DNA of 64,000 nt. Source: Pezicula radicicola (Eukaryota; Ascomycota; Leotiomycetes; Helotiales; Dermateaceae). Under the pieces are notes generated by a model. It did no database searches. It had not been told where the DNA came from and worked only from the letters and a program-made list of their open reading frames with translations. The position numbers were made by a program, and so were the translations under genes. The stretch spans positions 1,090,696 through 1,154,695 of the forward strand of contig PDUO01000014.1 of assembly GCA_003008705.1 (NCBI GenBank), read 5' to 3'. How positions within the stretch are numbered: the stretch's first letter is position 1; every line of letters starts with the position of its first letter. This document shows, one piece after another, positions 1 to 11,615 of the stretch.

Positions 1-916
1 TTGTCAGCATTTTTATAATATTTCTCGATTGGACCAGAAATACCTGATGATGCGTTGCTGTCAAACCATCAGCGAACTTTTGCCAAGTTGGTGACAAGCG
101 GTCATAAGCTTCATAGCCGGAAGCCCACAAGGTATCTCCACCGACGTCATCAGGAAGAGTATGGATTTTCAAGATCGCATAGTCAGAAGGAACATGCTCA
201 AATGTGATACTTGTATAGTGTTAGATTGCAATCGCGAAGGCAAGGTGTGGAGTTCCTACTCTGCATGCCAACCTTCACTTGCAATTCTCCTGCTGTGAGG
301 GGAGAATCTTTTCTTGTAAAACTTCTGAAATTGCTGGATTTTTGTCAGAAAATGCTAAAACACACTAAGAATCCAAAAAACTTACCTGGGATGAAATAAT
401 GGAGATTTCATCATCTAATTGTTTGCCATTCTCGTCAACAGTAAGTCCTCGCTTACTGTTCAACAAAGCATGTCGATGAAGCTAAAACAAACAAAAAATG
501 GATCAGCAAGACTCTTATTGTCTTTGGAGACTTGTAAGTTTCGAACAAACCTTTGAAGTAGCTGGTTTACCAGTGAGCTCACCAAGTTTCTGGCCAAGAA
601 TTTTCTGATCTTCGACTGAAATGTCCTGGTTTCGGAAGAACACGACGCCTCGCTGAGATACTGTGATGGCAAGATCTCGGATCTTCTCATCGTTCTTCAG
701 AATATCGAGAATATTTGCTTCTGGGTATTCACGACCTATGACGTTGGTCACGTCAAAGGATTTATACTCATCGAGAGAACCACTGTACTTCAGGGGTTTG
801 GTTATAAGATTGCTGTTTCTGGTAGACTCTTCATCCAATTTAAGTTTTGATAAGGACTCTTGGGGAATCTCATGGGCTGTGGGAACATCATCATTGTTTA
901 TAGATGAGGGAGCCAT
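1..916 (-). CDS. TauD/TfdA-family alpha-ketoglutarate dioxygenase, 5' part (runs off left edge)
   Basis: Non-haem Fe(II)/2-oxoglutarate oxygenase of the TauD/Jlp1 type, a family that oxidises taurine, other sulfonates and related small molecules in the cytosol. Four exons can be joined in frame: 916-551, 481-386, 324-260 and 209 leftwards, with GT/AG introns between them. Visible features are RGVVFFRNQDIS (start of the double-stranded beta helix), KLHRHALLN, and EGWHADITFEHVPSDYAILK, where His and Asp of WHAD match the metal-binding HxD. GGDTLWASGYEAYDRLS follows. The ATG at 916 opens a polar leader of about 45 residues. The C-terminal third, with the second metal His and the 2-oxoglutarate-binding Arg, lies outside the window, and there may be another donor near 47. 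Family assignment is firm; the substrate is unknown. Confidence 0.88.
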
Positions 917-3900
917 GGCGAAGTCGATGAATGAAGTTCCAGAGTTATAAGTGATATCTATCAGTGTTGCCTACTGCCGTTGCGTTGATGTGTGGATGTA
1001 ATAGTTACAGTTTGAGAACCCAAGGAGTCCTGGTAGTTAATTATATCTCTCCTAAAGTACAGCCACCATCTTAGTATCAATACTAAATCCATTGATGAAA
1101 TTGAGGGGTAGTATTGTGTCATCCTTGCAGGCCAACGGTTGGTTGATGATTTTGACTTAGTATTTAGTAGTCCATAGATAAGTATTCATCATGATTTCCA
1201 CGTGATAATTGCTCATATATCCATGGAATACGAAAGTTATTGCGTCAGATAATTGGGTTTGGCTAACACATCGGTTTTGATCCTCGCCTGAATTTCTAAT
1301 TTTTCCTCCCTCAATTTCTCATAGATACATACTTTTAAAGTGAAAGAAACATATCAAGAGAATGATATCTACTGCAGAGGACTATCAGTACAGTGGCTAC
1401 AATTTGTGCGAAGTCTCTCTGCCTTGCTCCTAGCATCTTATGCAAAACCTATCTTCTTTAAACCTTTCTCTCTCTCTAGGTATATAACTTCACTAAGTAA
1501 AGCTATAACTAGAAGAGCATTAGTTATGCCAGGTTGCTAGAGTAACAAGTGATAGTGAATTTAAGTTAAGGGTTCTAAAATAAGGTCCACAATGACAAGC
1601 GTTAACCGATTGACATCACGAAACAATCTGGCAGCAACTAGAATTAGTTGACCATCACTCTGAAGCCGTGGTTCAACCTAGGCACATCTCAGGGTTTCTC
1701 TCTGGCCCGTCTTGGTGTACTTCACGAAGTCCATCCTCCCTGTTCTCGGTCTAGGAAAAGCCTGCTTGGTGTGTGTTCTTAGGCCACACAAACCACATCT
1801 CATCCTTACAAATAGCAGTTGCTACAGGAAACGAGAGGGCTGGTTGAAGTGTATTACTTGATGGTATAAGTGTTGGTAGATAGTATTAATAACAAGATAG
1901 GTGACTAACAATAGAAGTCCACCATAAAATTATACTCTTAACCTTCTTCCCTTTTCTTATTTAGACTAAGTCTATAGCTAGTACTAAAAGTCACTCTGTT
2001 ACTATTTGTAAAGGCTAAATAGCAATATACTTAGTTTATAAATCTCCTATCCCTTTGTGTAACTCTTACTATCTTCATAGATTATTAGGATATATACAAC
2101 AAAATATATACAATTTCCAGTGGTAAAGACCTTAGGCAGTCGAATATCTATAGAAAGTAGTAAGAGGTATACAAAGGGATAACTTATTTATCTATATGAG
2201 TTTAACTTAAAACATAAATGTATACTACTATGTTCACTTATTTTATCACAAGTCATACCTAAACATAACAAGAGAACCAATTATAGTCCTAGAAAAAATC
2301 TAAGCGTAAAACAGAGCATAGCTAGTAATCACATCAATCCACTCACCACAAACAAGAGAACCAAACACAACAGACAAAACTACACTAGTAACATTAAAAC
2401 AAAGACTCGCAAGGAAGGACAAGGACTTCTTATACCACTATAAGGAGAAGACAGATAATACATTAAGACAAAATCTACAGAAATAGAGCTTAGAACAAAA
2501 GATAAGTACTAGCTAAAAATGTAAAGGCTTAGTACAAAAAGTAAAATTCATGTTGTTATTTGTATAGTTGTTGTTATTGTTTTTTCTTTTTAATTAATCC
2601 GAGTTCTTAATAAGATTAGAATGTAGGACTTAAAATAGTAACATGTCTCGCAGCCGGAAAAGAGGAGAAGAGAGGGGGTTCTTACTAGCACTTATAGAGT
2701 CTCCAAGGGCCGTGCTTATGATCGTAATATTCGAATGTTAGGAGTTTAGCTTCTTATCCCAAGCTTGCTTCTTTCCTCTTCATCTAAGACCTGTGAAAGT
2801 AGTACGCCAAAGGAAAGCAGAGTTTTTTTTTCACTAATATCAAAGACTATATACAGTTAACATAGAAAGAATTAAAATAAACAAGGCAGAAAATGTTTAC
2901 TATTCTTCCTCATTTATTATATCACTTAAAACCAATAGCAAAAAAAAGTATTACAAATCAACAAAGCGACCTTAACTAGATAGTAAACTCATTTATAAAG
3001 TAAAAGTATAAGAACGTTAACAGAAAGAGTAAGTAAAGGAGTTCTACAAGGGGAATATAAATTCTAGAATATCATTCCCCTAGTATTTAAATCTATTACA
3101 ATAAAAATTGAGATATGATGTGGCAGAGAGTATTAACATTATTACAATGAAATAAACGCTTCGCATATTCTGATATAATGGACAAGGAGGTGCTGTGGTA
3201 TAACAAAGAAAAGAAGAAAGTGATTATTGAGATCAGCGCTGTATGTACAGTACTGTGGTCTGGTACATACTAGCTATCGTCTACAATCATCTCGTAGAAC
3301 TGCTAGAAGCCAGCTCGAAGACTTCGGGGCCGATGCTTTGATGTCGATGACCTAGAAAGATAGCTTCTATTTCTTCTATGATCTAAGCTCTCCTCTCATG
3401 AAGATACTTAGAATCACTCATGAATACTGATTTCGAATAATATTTCCGGGTAGTAAGATGGGGACTGTGAATCGGAATGAGGATAAACTGCCTTTAATCA
3501 CTTAACGAGAATACAGGATATTTAAAGGATGCTAGACCGTGGGAGAAGACGGTAAATGTCACCAGAATGACCTTTGATAACTTAGTCACCAACACCCTAT
3601 CTCATCTCATATCGCTTAGGTGATCAGGGACATTGGGGAATAGTATCCGTCCCCAGATCAATTGACTCGGCCGCCCTTGGAAGAAGATTCGTCCTTTTAA
3701 AAGACATACATCTTCCCAGAAGGTAGCCTACTTAGCTTTGCTCGCAAACTTTGATTTTAAACCCTCGTTACATTTTAGGTTTGGTACAGCATGGTTCGGT
3801 CCTCGGTGTGCTTCTCCCGTTGCTCCACTCTCTTTTGCTTGGCTGAGCTTCCAATGCCAATGTCTCGCTCCCCTTCGTCCGGGCCTTAACTTGAGCGTTA

Positions 3901-4394
3901 GGTCTGATACTTCTCTAGCCTAGGTTTCTCATCAATGCTGCTTGCGACTAAGGAAGCTCCATAAGCGAAAGCCGACAATTAGTGGATAATTAGATGAGAG
4001 AGCTCTACTCAATATTCCCGTGATGGTGAAGGTATTATTCCAAGATATTTCCCCCCCCTCCTGATCCCGGCAGGAGTGGTATTGACGGTTTATTGATAAG
4101 AGTTCCTACTTACATGAGTTAACTTGATCATAGCATGCATTGTATACTTAGACCACTCGGTCAATCAAAATTCATTTGGATGCCAAAAGACTATATGTGT
4201 GTGAACAGTGAGTCTGCTCTGTGTTCATATTGGTTTTGGTATGAATCTCTATAAGCTCGTAAAAATCAATGCAGTATTCCCAAACCAATGGCACTTTTCC
4301 GCGCTTGTGCATGCTGCTCATGAGCTCTTTTCATTCCTGTCTTCATCAACTTGATGTAAGTGCGGCCTCATTAAAATATTTTCATACATCTCAT
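917..4394. other. gene-free AT/TA-rich spacer, probable repeat relic
   Basis: No convincing reading frame on either strand. The stretch from about 1860 to 3220 is strongly AT-rich and full of TA steps and stop codons, the usual look of RIP-mutated transposon DNA in filamentous ascomycetes. Islands of more balanced composition remain at about 1660-1830 and 3230-3950, but I could not recognise a protein in them. The part next to 916 should hold the dioxygenase promoter. Confidence 0.5.
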
Positions 4395-6106
4395 TTACTT
4401 CTTTGGGGAAAATGGGATTTGCTCGAGTCCCAGATCATTCGGGTCGGCCTTGATGATACGGAGACTGCAATTGTTAGCTAAAGTTAAACCGGCCGGGAGT
4501 TATATTTTGCTTACGTGTTGGTGTTACCCATTCCACCCTTCCATCCCTGGACGACAACAACAGTCTCGCCTGGAGTGAGGACCTTGAGCTTCAAAGCCTC
4601 AGAGACGCCCCACTTAATTCGTCGGTCAACATCCTCTTGCCAGTTGACCTGAGAGAAATCAGGCTTGGCCTCGTTGAAGTGGAATGGATAGACACCACGA
4701 TACAAATGAGCGTATCGTGAAGCGCTGGCGTTTCGGGTAACCATAAAGACTGGGCAGACAGGTCTGTACTTGGACAGAAGACGAGCACTGTCACCGCTGG
4801 TAGACAAGACGATGATGGCACCGGCATTCAAGTCCAAACTGGCACGGACAGCTGCCATGGCACAGGACTCAACGATGCTAACAGGTCTCTGCACCATGCC
4901 TACGAGCTCCTCGAAGTGGGCCATGTAGGCAATAGTGTTCTCGGCCTTCAAGCAAGTCTCATGCATCTCCTTGACAGCCTCGTTAGGGTAGCTACCCTTG
5001 GCAGTCTCACCGGACAACATGACACAGTCAGCTCCGTCGGTGACAGCGTTACCAACATCGCTAATCTCGGCACGGGTTGGGCGAGGGTTGTAGATCATAG
5101 ACTCGAGCATCTGAGTAGCGCAGATGACGGGCTTGCCAGCAAGATTGCACATAGCAATCATTTTCTTCTGAGCAGCGAACACCTCGGCGGCTGGAATCTC
5201 AATACCCAAGTCACCACGAGCGACCATGACACCATCAGTCTCCTTGAGGATTTCGGCAAAGTTGTTGAGACCTTGTCTGTTCTCAATCTTGGCAATAATC
5301 TGGATGTGCTTGCCATCCTCGCCAAGAACTTCACGGATGGAGGTGATATCCTCGCCTCGTCGGATAAACGAAGCAAAGACCATATCCACATTGTTCTTGA
5401 CACCAAATCGGAGATCAGCCTTGTCCTTCTCGGACAGTGCCGGGAGATCCACATCAGTGTTTGGGAGATTGACACCCTTCTTCGAAGAGATATTGCCATT
5501 GTTTCGCGCTCGGACACGGATAGTCTTGGGGTCGACGATCTCGAGGACATCAAAGGCCAGAACTCCGTCGTCAACGTAGACAATACGGCCAACCTTGATC
5601 ACATTGGTGATGTTTTTGTAGTCAACGTACCTGAATACGTATTAGCTTGCATTCCCCTCAGCAACTCTATTCTTGTTTGGGGCCCCTTACATGTTCTTGT
5701 CATCGCATGCAGTAGCATATTTGTCGTCAGTCGTAATGTTGAGCTCCGTGCCAGCCTTGATTGGGATATCGACATCGCCAGCGGTGTTACCAGTTCTAAT
5801 CTCAGGGCCCTTGGTGTCAAGAGCAATGGCAATCTGGCGACCAGGCAACACCTTCTCGGCGGCGCGGGCATTGTCAATAACCGACTGGTGATATTCGTAT
5901 GAGCCGTGGGAAAAGTTCATGCGAACAACATTGAGACCAGCCGTGCGTAGCTTGTTGATTGCCTCAACGGAATTTGTCTTGGGACCGATGGTGCAGATAA
6001 TGGAGGTACGGCGGAAGTTCTTGGTGGCCGCAAACTCGGTGTCGAGGTTGCTCAACCACTCAATCTTTGTCGAGCCCGAGGAGATGTGATCCATTGCGGT
6101 GGCCAT
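4395..6106 (-). CDS. pyk1: pyruvate kinase
   Basis: Last ATP-forming step of glycolysis: phosphoenolpyruvate + ADP to pyruvate + ATP, cytosolic, K+/Mg2+ dependent. Three exons, 6106-5691, 5630-4515 and 4464-4395, give 533 residues, the normal fungal length. The last intron is easy to miss because frame 2 meets a TAA just after GNTNT. Splicing at GTAAGC adds [22 protein letters not shown], the expected fungal C-terminus. Motifs in order: [37 protein letters not shown], the active-site signature [14 protein letters not shown] with its catalytic Lys, [41 protein letters not shown] and the C-terminal allosteric domain ending [16 protein letters not shown]. Nothing is missing. The 5' flank is pyrimidine-rich, as in highly expressed fungal genes. 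Confidence 0.97.
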
Positions 6107-7050
6107 GGTGAAGGAAGAAGGATGGGGTTTTTCGGATTATGAGGAATTCGGAATCGAGGGAGTGACGCAGTTCGTGACGACAAAGAATGTGCGGCCGTGT
6201 GTTTATATCTGTAGTAGTGCCTTCGTGACGTTGTCAGCTGTGGTTCTGTGGTTCATGTTCGAGGTCTCAGATCAACATCTTTTTTTCCTCTCTTATCTTG
6301 GTGGGGGGAGGGGTGGGTTGACAAACAAAAACGCCAACAGTTTTAGGAACAGTAGCTGCTTAGTCGTATAAGCAATTGGAGGGAGTTTGATTGAATGAAA
6401 GAGGAAAGGGGAGGAAGGGAGGGAAGGGGGAAACAGGTGAATATATACTCACAGAAGCTTAGGGTTTGAGAATTTGCTTGGTCGTTGTGTCGTGGGGAAG
6501 GCAGAGGATGAGAGAGCTTCCTTCACCTCCTCCTGCCTACAAGAGAAATTCCGACGGTCACCCCACCCTGGCTCGCCTCGCAATTTTGGTTGAGCTGAGC
6601 TGTCTCGCTGGCTCGCTGGCTGTGGCCGTGCACCGTGCACGCAAAGGCAAATACCCAAACCAAAGACCAAAGACCCCCCAAAAAGAGGTCCGCCGTAATC
6701 CTCGGTCGGCCCTTCTCTCGAACCGCTTCGCTAGCCGCTTTAAGTCCGGAGCCTTGCCGCTTTGCCTGCAGTCGGGTACTGTACTGTACAGTGTTCATCC
6801 AGCTGCGGGTGCGGGTTACCTTAGGTACCAAGCAGTGCAGTGCACCACCTGCCTTGAGATCCCGTTCCTTCGTTGTCGCATGCCAGCCAGCATCTTCATG
6901 ATCACCCAGCAACGATAAAAAAGAAACACAACAAATACAACCCGCCTCTTTGCAAACAAATTACTGCTCAAGACAAATAACGCGCAAATACTCGAAACAA
7001 AACACTTTGCTACTCACCGGTCTCAAGCTCCACTTGGAACCGCCGCAAAT
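6107..7050. promoter_or_regulatory. shared 5' spacer between pyruvate kinase (-) and DUF1748 gene (+)
   Basis: Bidirectional promoter space of about 940 bp. It contains CT/GA-rich tracts (6280-6440), a TGGC/CTGG-rich stretch near 6600-6630 and a GTACTGTACTGTACA palindrome at about 6777-6791. Open frames here (for example 6466-6918) have no recognisable protein and are treated as noise. Specific binding sites cannot be assigned by eye. Confidence 0.4.
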
Positions 7051-7634
7051 ATGGTTGTCAGTCCACCCCAACTTGCAGCACTTGTTGCAGCATGTCTACG
7101 GACCTGTTCCTAATCAGCCCAGTTTCTCAACTTGCTGACATTTGGTTTATGGGGAAAGCTTGGAAGATTAACTCACTACGCATTTGATGCTGTCCTGAGT
7201 AAGTGCCTTCAGTCGAGGGGCGTCCTCAAGCTGTAAATATGCTGACCATGATATCGCAGTCTCCGCCTTCCTCGCTGGAATGAAGCGCTCGACAGGTTTA
7301 ACGTACGTCAACCTCCTACCTGTCCCTTTTCGCCTGCCTCAGGCCATAGACAAGTGTCGCCGAGATGAATATTTTTTTTCGAGTGGAGAGGAAACAACAG
7401 GAGAGAAATCAGGGAATCAGGCCACAACATACCTACACCCTCCGAGAGCTAGACAGAAGAAAGGCTAACAGCTCCCATCCTTGGGACCGTAGACCCAGTT
7501 TCAAGAAGGACTCTATTACAGAGAACAAAGACGTCAATGCCTGGATCGAAAAGTACCTTGGTGTTGGGGAATGGGTTATGGATCAGTCAGTAGCCATCGC
7601 AGGATCTAGTGGCTTCTTCGAACGAAAGCGATAG
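7051..7634 (+). CDS. DUF1748 family small mitochondrial protein (Mco6-like)
   Basis: A 76-residue protein that appears only after splicing four exons: 7051-7056, 7159-7198, 7260-7302 and 7493-7634. The first coding exon is only six nucleotides (ATG GTT). The joined protein begins MVLGRLTHYAFDAVLISAFL and continues AGMKRSTGLT. After a spacer it ends with IEKYLGVGEWVMDQSVAIAG and a GFFERKR tail. This is the DUF1748 pattern: an N-terminal membrane-like helix, the RSTGL motif and a conserved YLGxGEWVMD...FFERKR tail. The yeast member (Mco6) is a small mitochondrial protein of unknown biochemical role. Branch sequence TTGCTGAC precedes the first acceptor. Frame is kept through all junctions, which strongly supports the model. 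Confidence 0.88.
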
Positions 7635-8956
7635 ATTCCGATTGTGTCACGAGGACAGGATGATGGTGGCCAGGAATAGATAACGATGTGTATATCTCAG
7701 TAAGGAATCCATACGATCTGTCGTGTTGATCTGAGATTGGGAGTAGAGTATTTATTGGCGTTCGGCATTGGGATATGGGTTCGGCGTATGTGATCCAACG
7801 TCAATATGGCAAAAGGACACAAGTGGTTTTCTCTGCTCAGTTAATGTGGAAGGCTATCGGCAGAAAGCATGCATTTACACAATGGAACAAAACCAACGAA
7901 GGCTTTGCAAGGAATGTTTGTGTGTGACTGCATCCTCTTTTACTCCGCACTCTTTCTCATAGATGCAGCCGCGGAATATTTCGGGTGAAAGGATGGCGAA
8001 TACAAGCTTGCCCCGGAATTTCACATGACACTTGACTGGACACTTGACTGTTATCATTTTAACCTTTATGTAGAGTACTTACGAGTACTAGATGTTTGAT
8101 ATCTCGATAATCGTATTGGTACAGTATAAATAACCCAAAAAACCAGCTCCGTATTCGACTAACAAAACCCCCCGATTCCCAACTATCTGCAGCAACCCGA
8201 AGGACATGCATCTACACTATTTATAGGAGGACAACCGCACATCCAACTCCTTGGCAAGCACTCACTTCAAATCAAAAACACGTACCGAACAAAGTTAAGT
8301 ACCGGTACTGTATGTAGGTACCTTACCTAGAATACCATGTCAATGCCTCACGAGTAATGCTCATACCTCTCTACAGTACCTTCGTATCATGCTCACCTTG
8401 GCTGCATCCGCATCCACAATCTGCATACGCATGTCGTCCGTGATACAATACCGTACAGTAAGGTACAGCAAGAAAAAATACCAAGAGATTGTTCGAGACT
8501 ATTGCCGTATTGAAAGCTGCAGGTTTAGCGTTTCAAGTTTCTCGGTTCTTTTCTTTTTATATTCCTTTTACAAGTATGAATGGAGTACGGCGTAGACATT
8601 TTGTTTCAACTGCTTTTAGAAGAGGACGTGCTGGAAGAAGAATCGGTATTTGATTTTGATATCGAGGTTACATTTACGCCGGGAGGAAGTGCTTGGTTGA
8701 GCTGTGAAGCCAAGCTTTACCAAGCTTTAATATTGTGTGATGCTGTACTGTACATCTTCCGAATCGCACATACATTGACAATACAAAAGTCTTCAGTTGA
8801 TGGCCGACAGGTTGCCACGATATAAGATAATAGAAACATTAGACATTTATACTCTTACTAAGAATACTACATAGGTATCAATGCCCATAAACATCAACGC
8901 CTGCTACCCTTCGAACTCCCCATAACCATAAAGTCTCACTACAACCTAACCCATCA
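7635..8956. other. intergenic spacer, no gene seen
   Basis: No supported gene. Contains several GTAC-rich short palindromes: ACCGGTACTGTATGTAGGTACC near 8301, CCGTACAGTAAGGTAC near 8451, and GTACTGTAC at 8745-8753. The acidic frame at 8580-8825 has no family resemblance. Confidence 0.4.
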
Positions 8957-10774
8957 TCAAGCCAAAAGGCTATTCTCGCGGTAGTTCTCTTGTTCCTCTT
9001 TAGCGCCTTGATCAACCATTAACTCAGCCAAATTCGGCCCATCATCCTCGGAATCTGTAGCCTCTTTACTCTCCATACTATCAATCTTTCTTAACTCGGT
9101 TAACAACTCGTTGGGCACCTCCTCGCTCAATACGTCCTCATTGAGCCCATTGGCATTGAAACCGTTCGTCTCTTCTCCATTAAGCACAACCTCTATATGC
9201 TCTCTCTCCTCCATGCCCAATGCACCTCTTAAGATGTTCTCGCCCTCCTTGAAAGCCTCTACCTCAGCGCCGATAGCACAAATTAGCAGATTCCATCTTT
9301 CTTCCTCGGCTCTTTTTAGAGCATTTGAGAGTTGACTGATGATCACACCCATCTTCTCAACCTGCTTCTTCAAAATCTCAGCATCACGTACGTCACCACT
9401 CTTCATATGCGTCCTCAAATCATCTTCAAACTCCATGACCAGTGAAACACTCTCTTGCCAAAGCTTAGCTCCATCTTCCAGAGCCAACCTCTCCTTTTCG
9501 ATGTCCGTTTTACGCGCCTTGAGAGATGAAAGCTCAGAAGTGAAGAACTCGCGTGCCATGCCCAGTGTTCGTCGTTTGGGCGGGAGAGCCATGAAGCCTT
9601 CTTCCTCTGCACTAGCTATAGGCGAAATTCCCAATGGTGGCCTGCGTAAAAACTCCTTCACTTCTGACTCAGCCTCTCTCAACGCACCACGGTAACTGCT
9701 CAATCTCGCCTCCCTCTTATTAACACCTTCACTTATACGTTCTCCCAACCAGTTCTTCCTCGCACGCATCTGCTGCAACCGATCTTCCATCTCTCGGATC
9801 TCTACATCGACAGCTCGTTCTTCGGCGCGCAGCTCTTCAATTTCTCTACTCTCTTCCCCGTTATTAGCTTCCCCACGTAACTGTTGTCCACAGCTTTCGA
9901 TTCTCCCTTCCAGCGCATCAACTTTTTGTAAAACTCCTTCTCGTCCAATGATTTCTTGCTCCAATATGGTGCCCTCCTCATTCTTGATTCCAACCAACTC
10001 CACCATATCCCTCAGCAATCCTCTCCTCGCACCTCTCAACCCAACAATCTTTTTCTTTGGCTGCCTGACAGGTGTGACATGCCTCTTTCCCTCCCTTAGA
10101 ACACTCCGCGATGTAGGTGTGCTACTTCCAGCATCACTCCCTCCATCCAACGATCCCCCATTATCCCCTGCACCACCACCCCCAAATCCTTGCACTAAAC
10201 CCACCGACTGTGCATCAAGCAATTCCTGCAACTCTCTCTGCAAAGCCCTCTCTCTTCTCTCCAGCCCAACCAAAGGATCAACAGCAGATGCTCGACGAGA
10301 ACCAGGACTTCCAATCCAACTCCCAGTCATCGAACTTGCACTTCCCATTCCACTTCTACCTCCACTCCCCTTCAACTTCCCATTCCCAACTCTAGAAGGA
10401 GATAATTTTCCACCATCCTTCTCCCGTCCAGTCCAAACAACACTCTGCACAATCGGTGGAGGTGGAGCTGCAAACTGAATTCTCCGATCCTTACCCTTCG
10501 CACTTCGTGTTCGTTCAGGTGAAAGGCCAGTTGTAGAATGTGTCCTCGTTGAAGACACAGAGTTATAGTTGGTAGCAGCTTGCTCGGGAGCTTCAGAAGC
10601 AGCCCTAGCAGCATTTAGATCGCGGTAGAAGGAGGGTGGAGGGGAATTTGACGTAGATATGGTGGGCTGGGGAGATAAGTCGCGGAGGGAGTGTTCGTAT
10701 TGTGGGAGGAGAGCTTCAGCACTGGTGTTCGTGTCGCGTGTCGAGCGACGGGGAAAGAATGCTGAGCGGGACAT
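8957..10774 (-). CDS. atg28: coiled-coil protein, autophagy Atg28-like
   Basis: Single-exon protein of 605 residues starting at the ATG at 10774. The first ~150 residues are Ser/Pro-rich and disordered (MSRSAFFPRRSTRDTN...). Around residues 165-185 is LERRERALQRELQELLDAQS, then a Gly-rich patch and RQPKKKIVGLRGARRGLLRD near residue 240. From about 250 to 510 the sequence is heptad-like and charged, with long coiled coils (IEELRAEERAVDVEIREMED and similar), and the tail is acidic. The block LLDAQSxGL...KKxxGLRGARRG followed by coiled coil is what I remember of filamentous-ascomycete Atg28, a peripheral factor in selective autophagy and pexophagy. That match is from memory, so the name is tentative. 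A generic coiled-coil scaffold is the fallback. Confidence 0.62.
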   Translation of the reverse strand: MSRSAFFPRRSTRDTNTSAEALLPQYEHSLRDLSPQPTISTSNSPPPSFYRDLNAARAASEAPEQAATNYNSVSSTRTHSTTGLSPERTRSAKGKDRRIQFAAPPPPIVQSVVWTGREKDGGKLSPSRVGNGKLKGSGGRSGMGSASSMTGSWIGSPGSRRASAVDPLVGLERRERALQRELQELLDAQSVGLVQGFGGGGAGDNGGSLDGGSDAGSSTPTSRSVLREGKRHVTPVRQPKKKIVGLRGARRGLLRDMVELVGIKNEEGTILEQEIIGREGVLQKVDALEGRIESCGQQLRGEANNGEESREIEELRAEERAVDVEIREMEDRLQQMRARKNWLGERISEGVNKREARLSSYRGALREAESEVKEFLRRPPLGISPIASAEEEGFMALPPKRRTLGMAREFFTSELSSLKARKTDIEKERLALEDGAKLWQESVSLVMEFEDDLRTHMKSGDVRDAEILKKQVEKMGVIISQLSNALKRAEEERWNLLICAIGAEVEAFKEGENILRGALGMEEREHIEVVLNGEETNGFNANGLNEDVLSEEVPNELLTELRKIDSMESKEATDSEDDGPNLAELMVDQGAKEEQENYRENSLLA

Positions 10775-11615
10775 TTTCTTGAAAGTTGTCGCGTCTCTTT
10801 AACTGGAATTAAAAGCTGGTGTTAATTTCGAGACGAAAGTTGCATATTGTGCTGCTTGTGGCAGAAAGACTGTGAAGGTAGATGGTAGGTATGAAGGGAG
10901 CTGTCTTGTCTTGGTGAAAGTGAAAGTGGAAGTGAGTACAATTGTCTCGCACTACTTGCTGATTTTAGGTAGTGACATTCTGTTCACATGCGATGGTAGT
11001 ACAGAAGGGTTGGTCAGGCGGGATGGCGTTGAGACACTCTATCATGTGTTTAAATTGAAGCTATACAACCCCATGTTCTCTGTCTGCGAATATCAGAAGA
11101 AATTCAAGATATCAAATATGAGAACAATAATATTTAATGAAGTCCGGGGTAACAGTGTGCTTCGGAAAACTTGCTGCTCTCGGTCGGCAAAGCTGCCTTT
11201 TCCAACCAATCGTCATCGGACAACAGAGCTCCGTGGATGTCAAGTCGTACAGTGCGATTGATGTACTGTACAAAAATTCAACCAGCACACATAGTATTAG
11301 ACCAGCTCTGCTTTCTTCAGAATATATCAATTTTCTGTCCCCTGTTCCCAAGAGAGAGTTCCATTCTTCATCTTCTTACTCTCATATATCTTCGCATTTG
11401 ATCACTCAGTCACTGACAAGCCCTCACTACTATCACATAACCAGCCATCTCCAGACAAGAGAGAAACTTAATCCTACCAAAATATTGATACACGTTTTAT
11501 CTTCACAAAGTGAGCCAGTTAATTCCTGATCAGAACCAAGAGTTCATTCGTTTCTGATCTATATCTTCAGGAAACTGTCACCAGCAACATCCAAAAACTC
11601 TCAACAGCTATAACC
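10775..11615. other. spacer / divergent promoter, no gene seen
   Basis: Lies between the Atg28-like gene and the SDR. It carries GTCGTACAGTG and ATGTACTGTACAAA at about 11245-11273. Frames here are short and unrelated to known families. The segment just before 11616 is A/C-rich and probably the SDR 5' UTR. Confidence 0.35.

Noticed and set aside
3738..3923. Short frame in the left spacer that might be a repeat-encoded peptide
   Set aside because: Too short, with no transposase or polymerase motif.
4916..5902. A long (328-codon) open frame on the plus strand opposite pyruvate kinase
   Set aside because: It mirrors the conserved minus-strand coding frame and spans its intron; the product is low-complexity and has no family resemblance.
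6466..6918. 150-codon frame upstream of pyruvate kinase
   Set aside because: No recognisable motif, promoter-like composition, and an overlapping open frame on the other strand.
8580..8825. Acidic 81-codon frame
   Set aside because: No homology that I recognise, no supporting splice sites, and it sits in a GTAC-palindrome-rich spacer.
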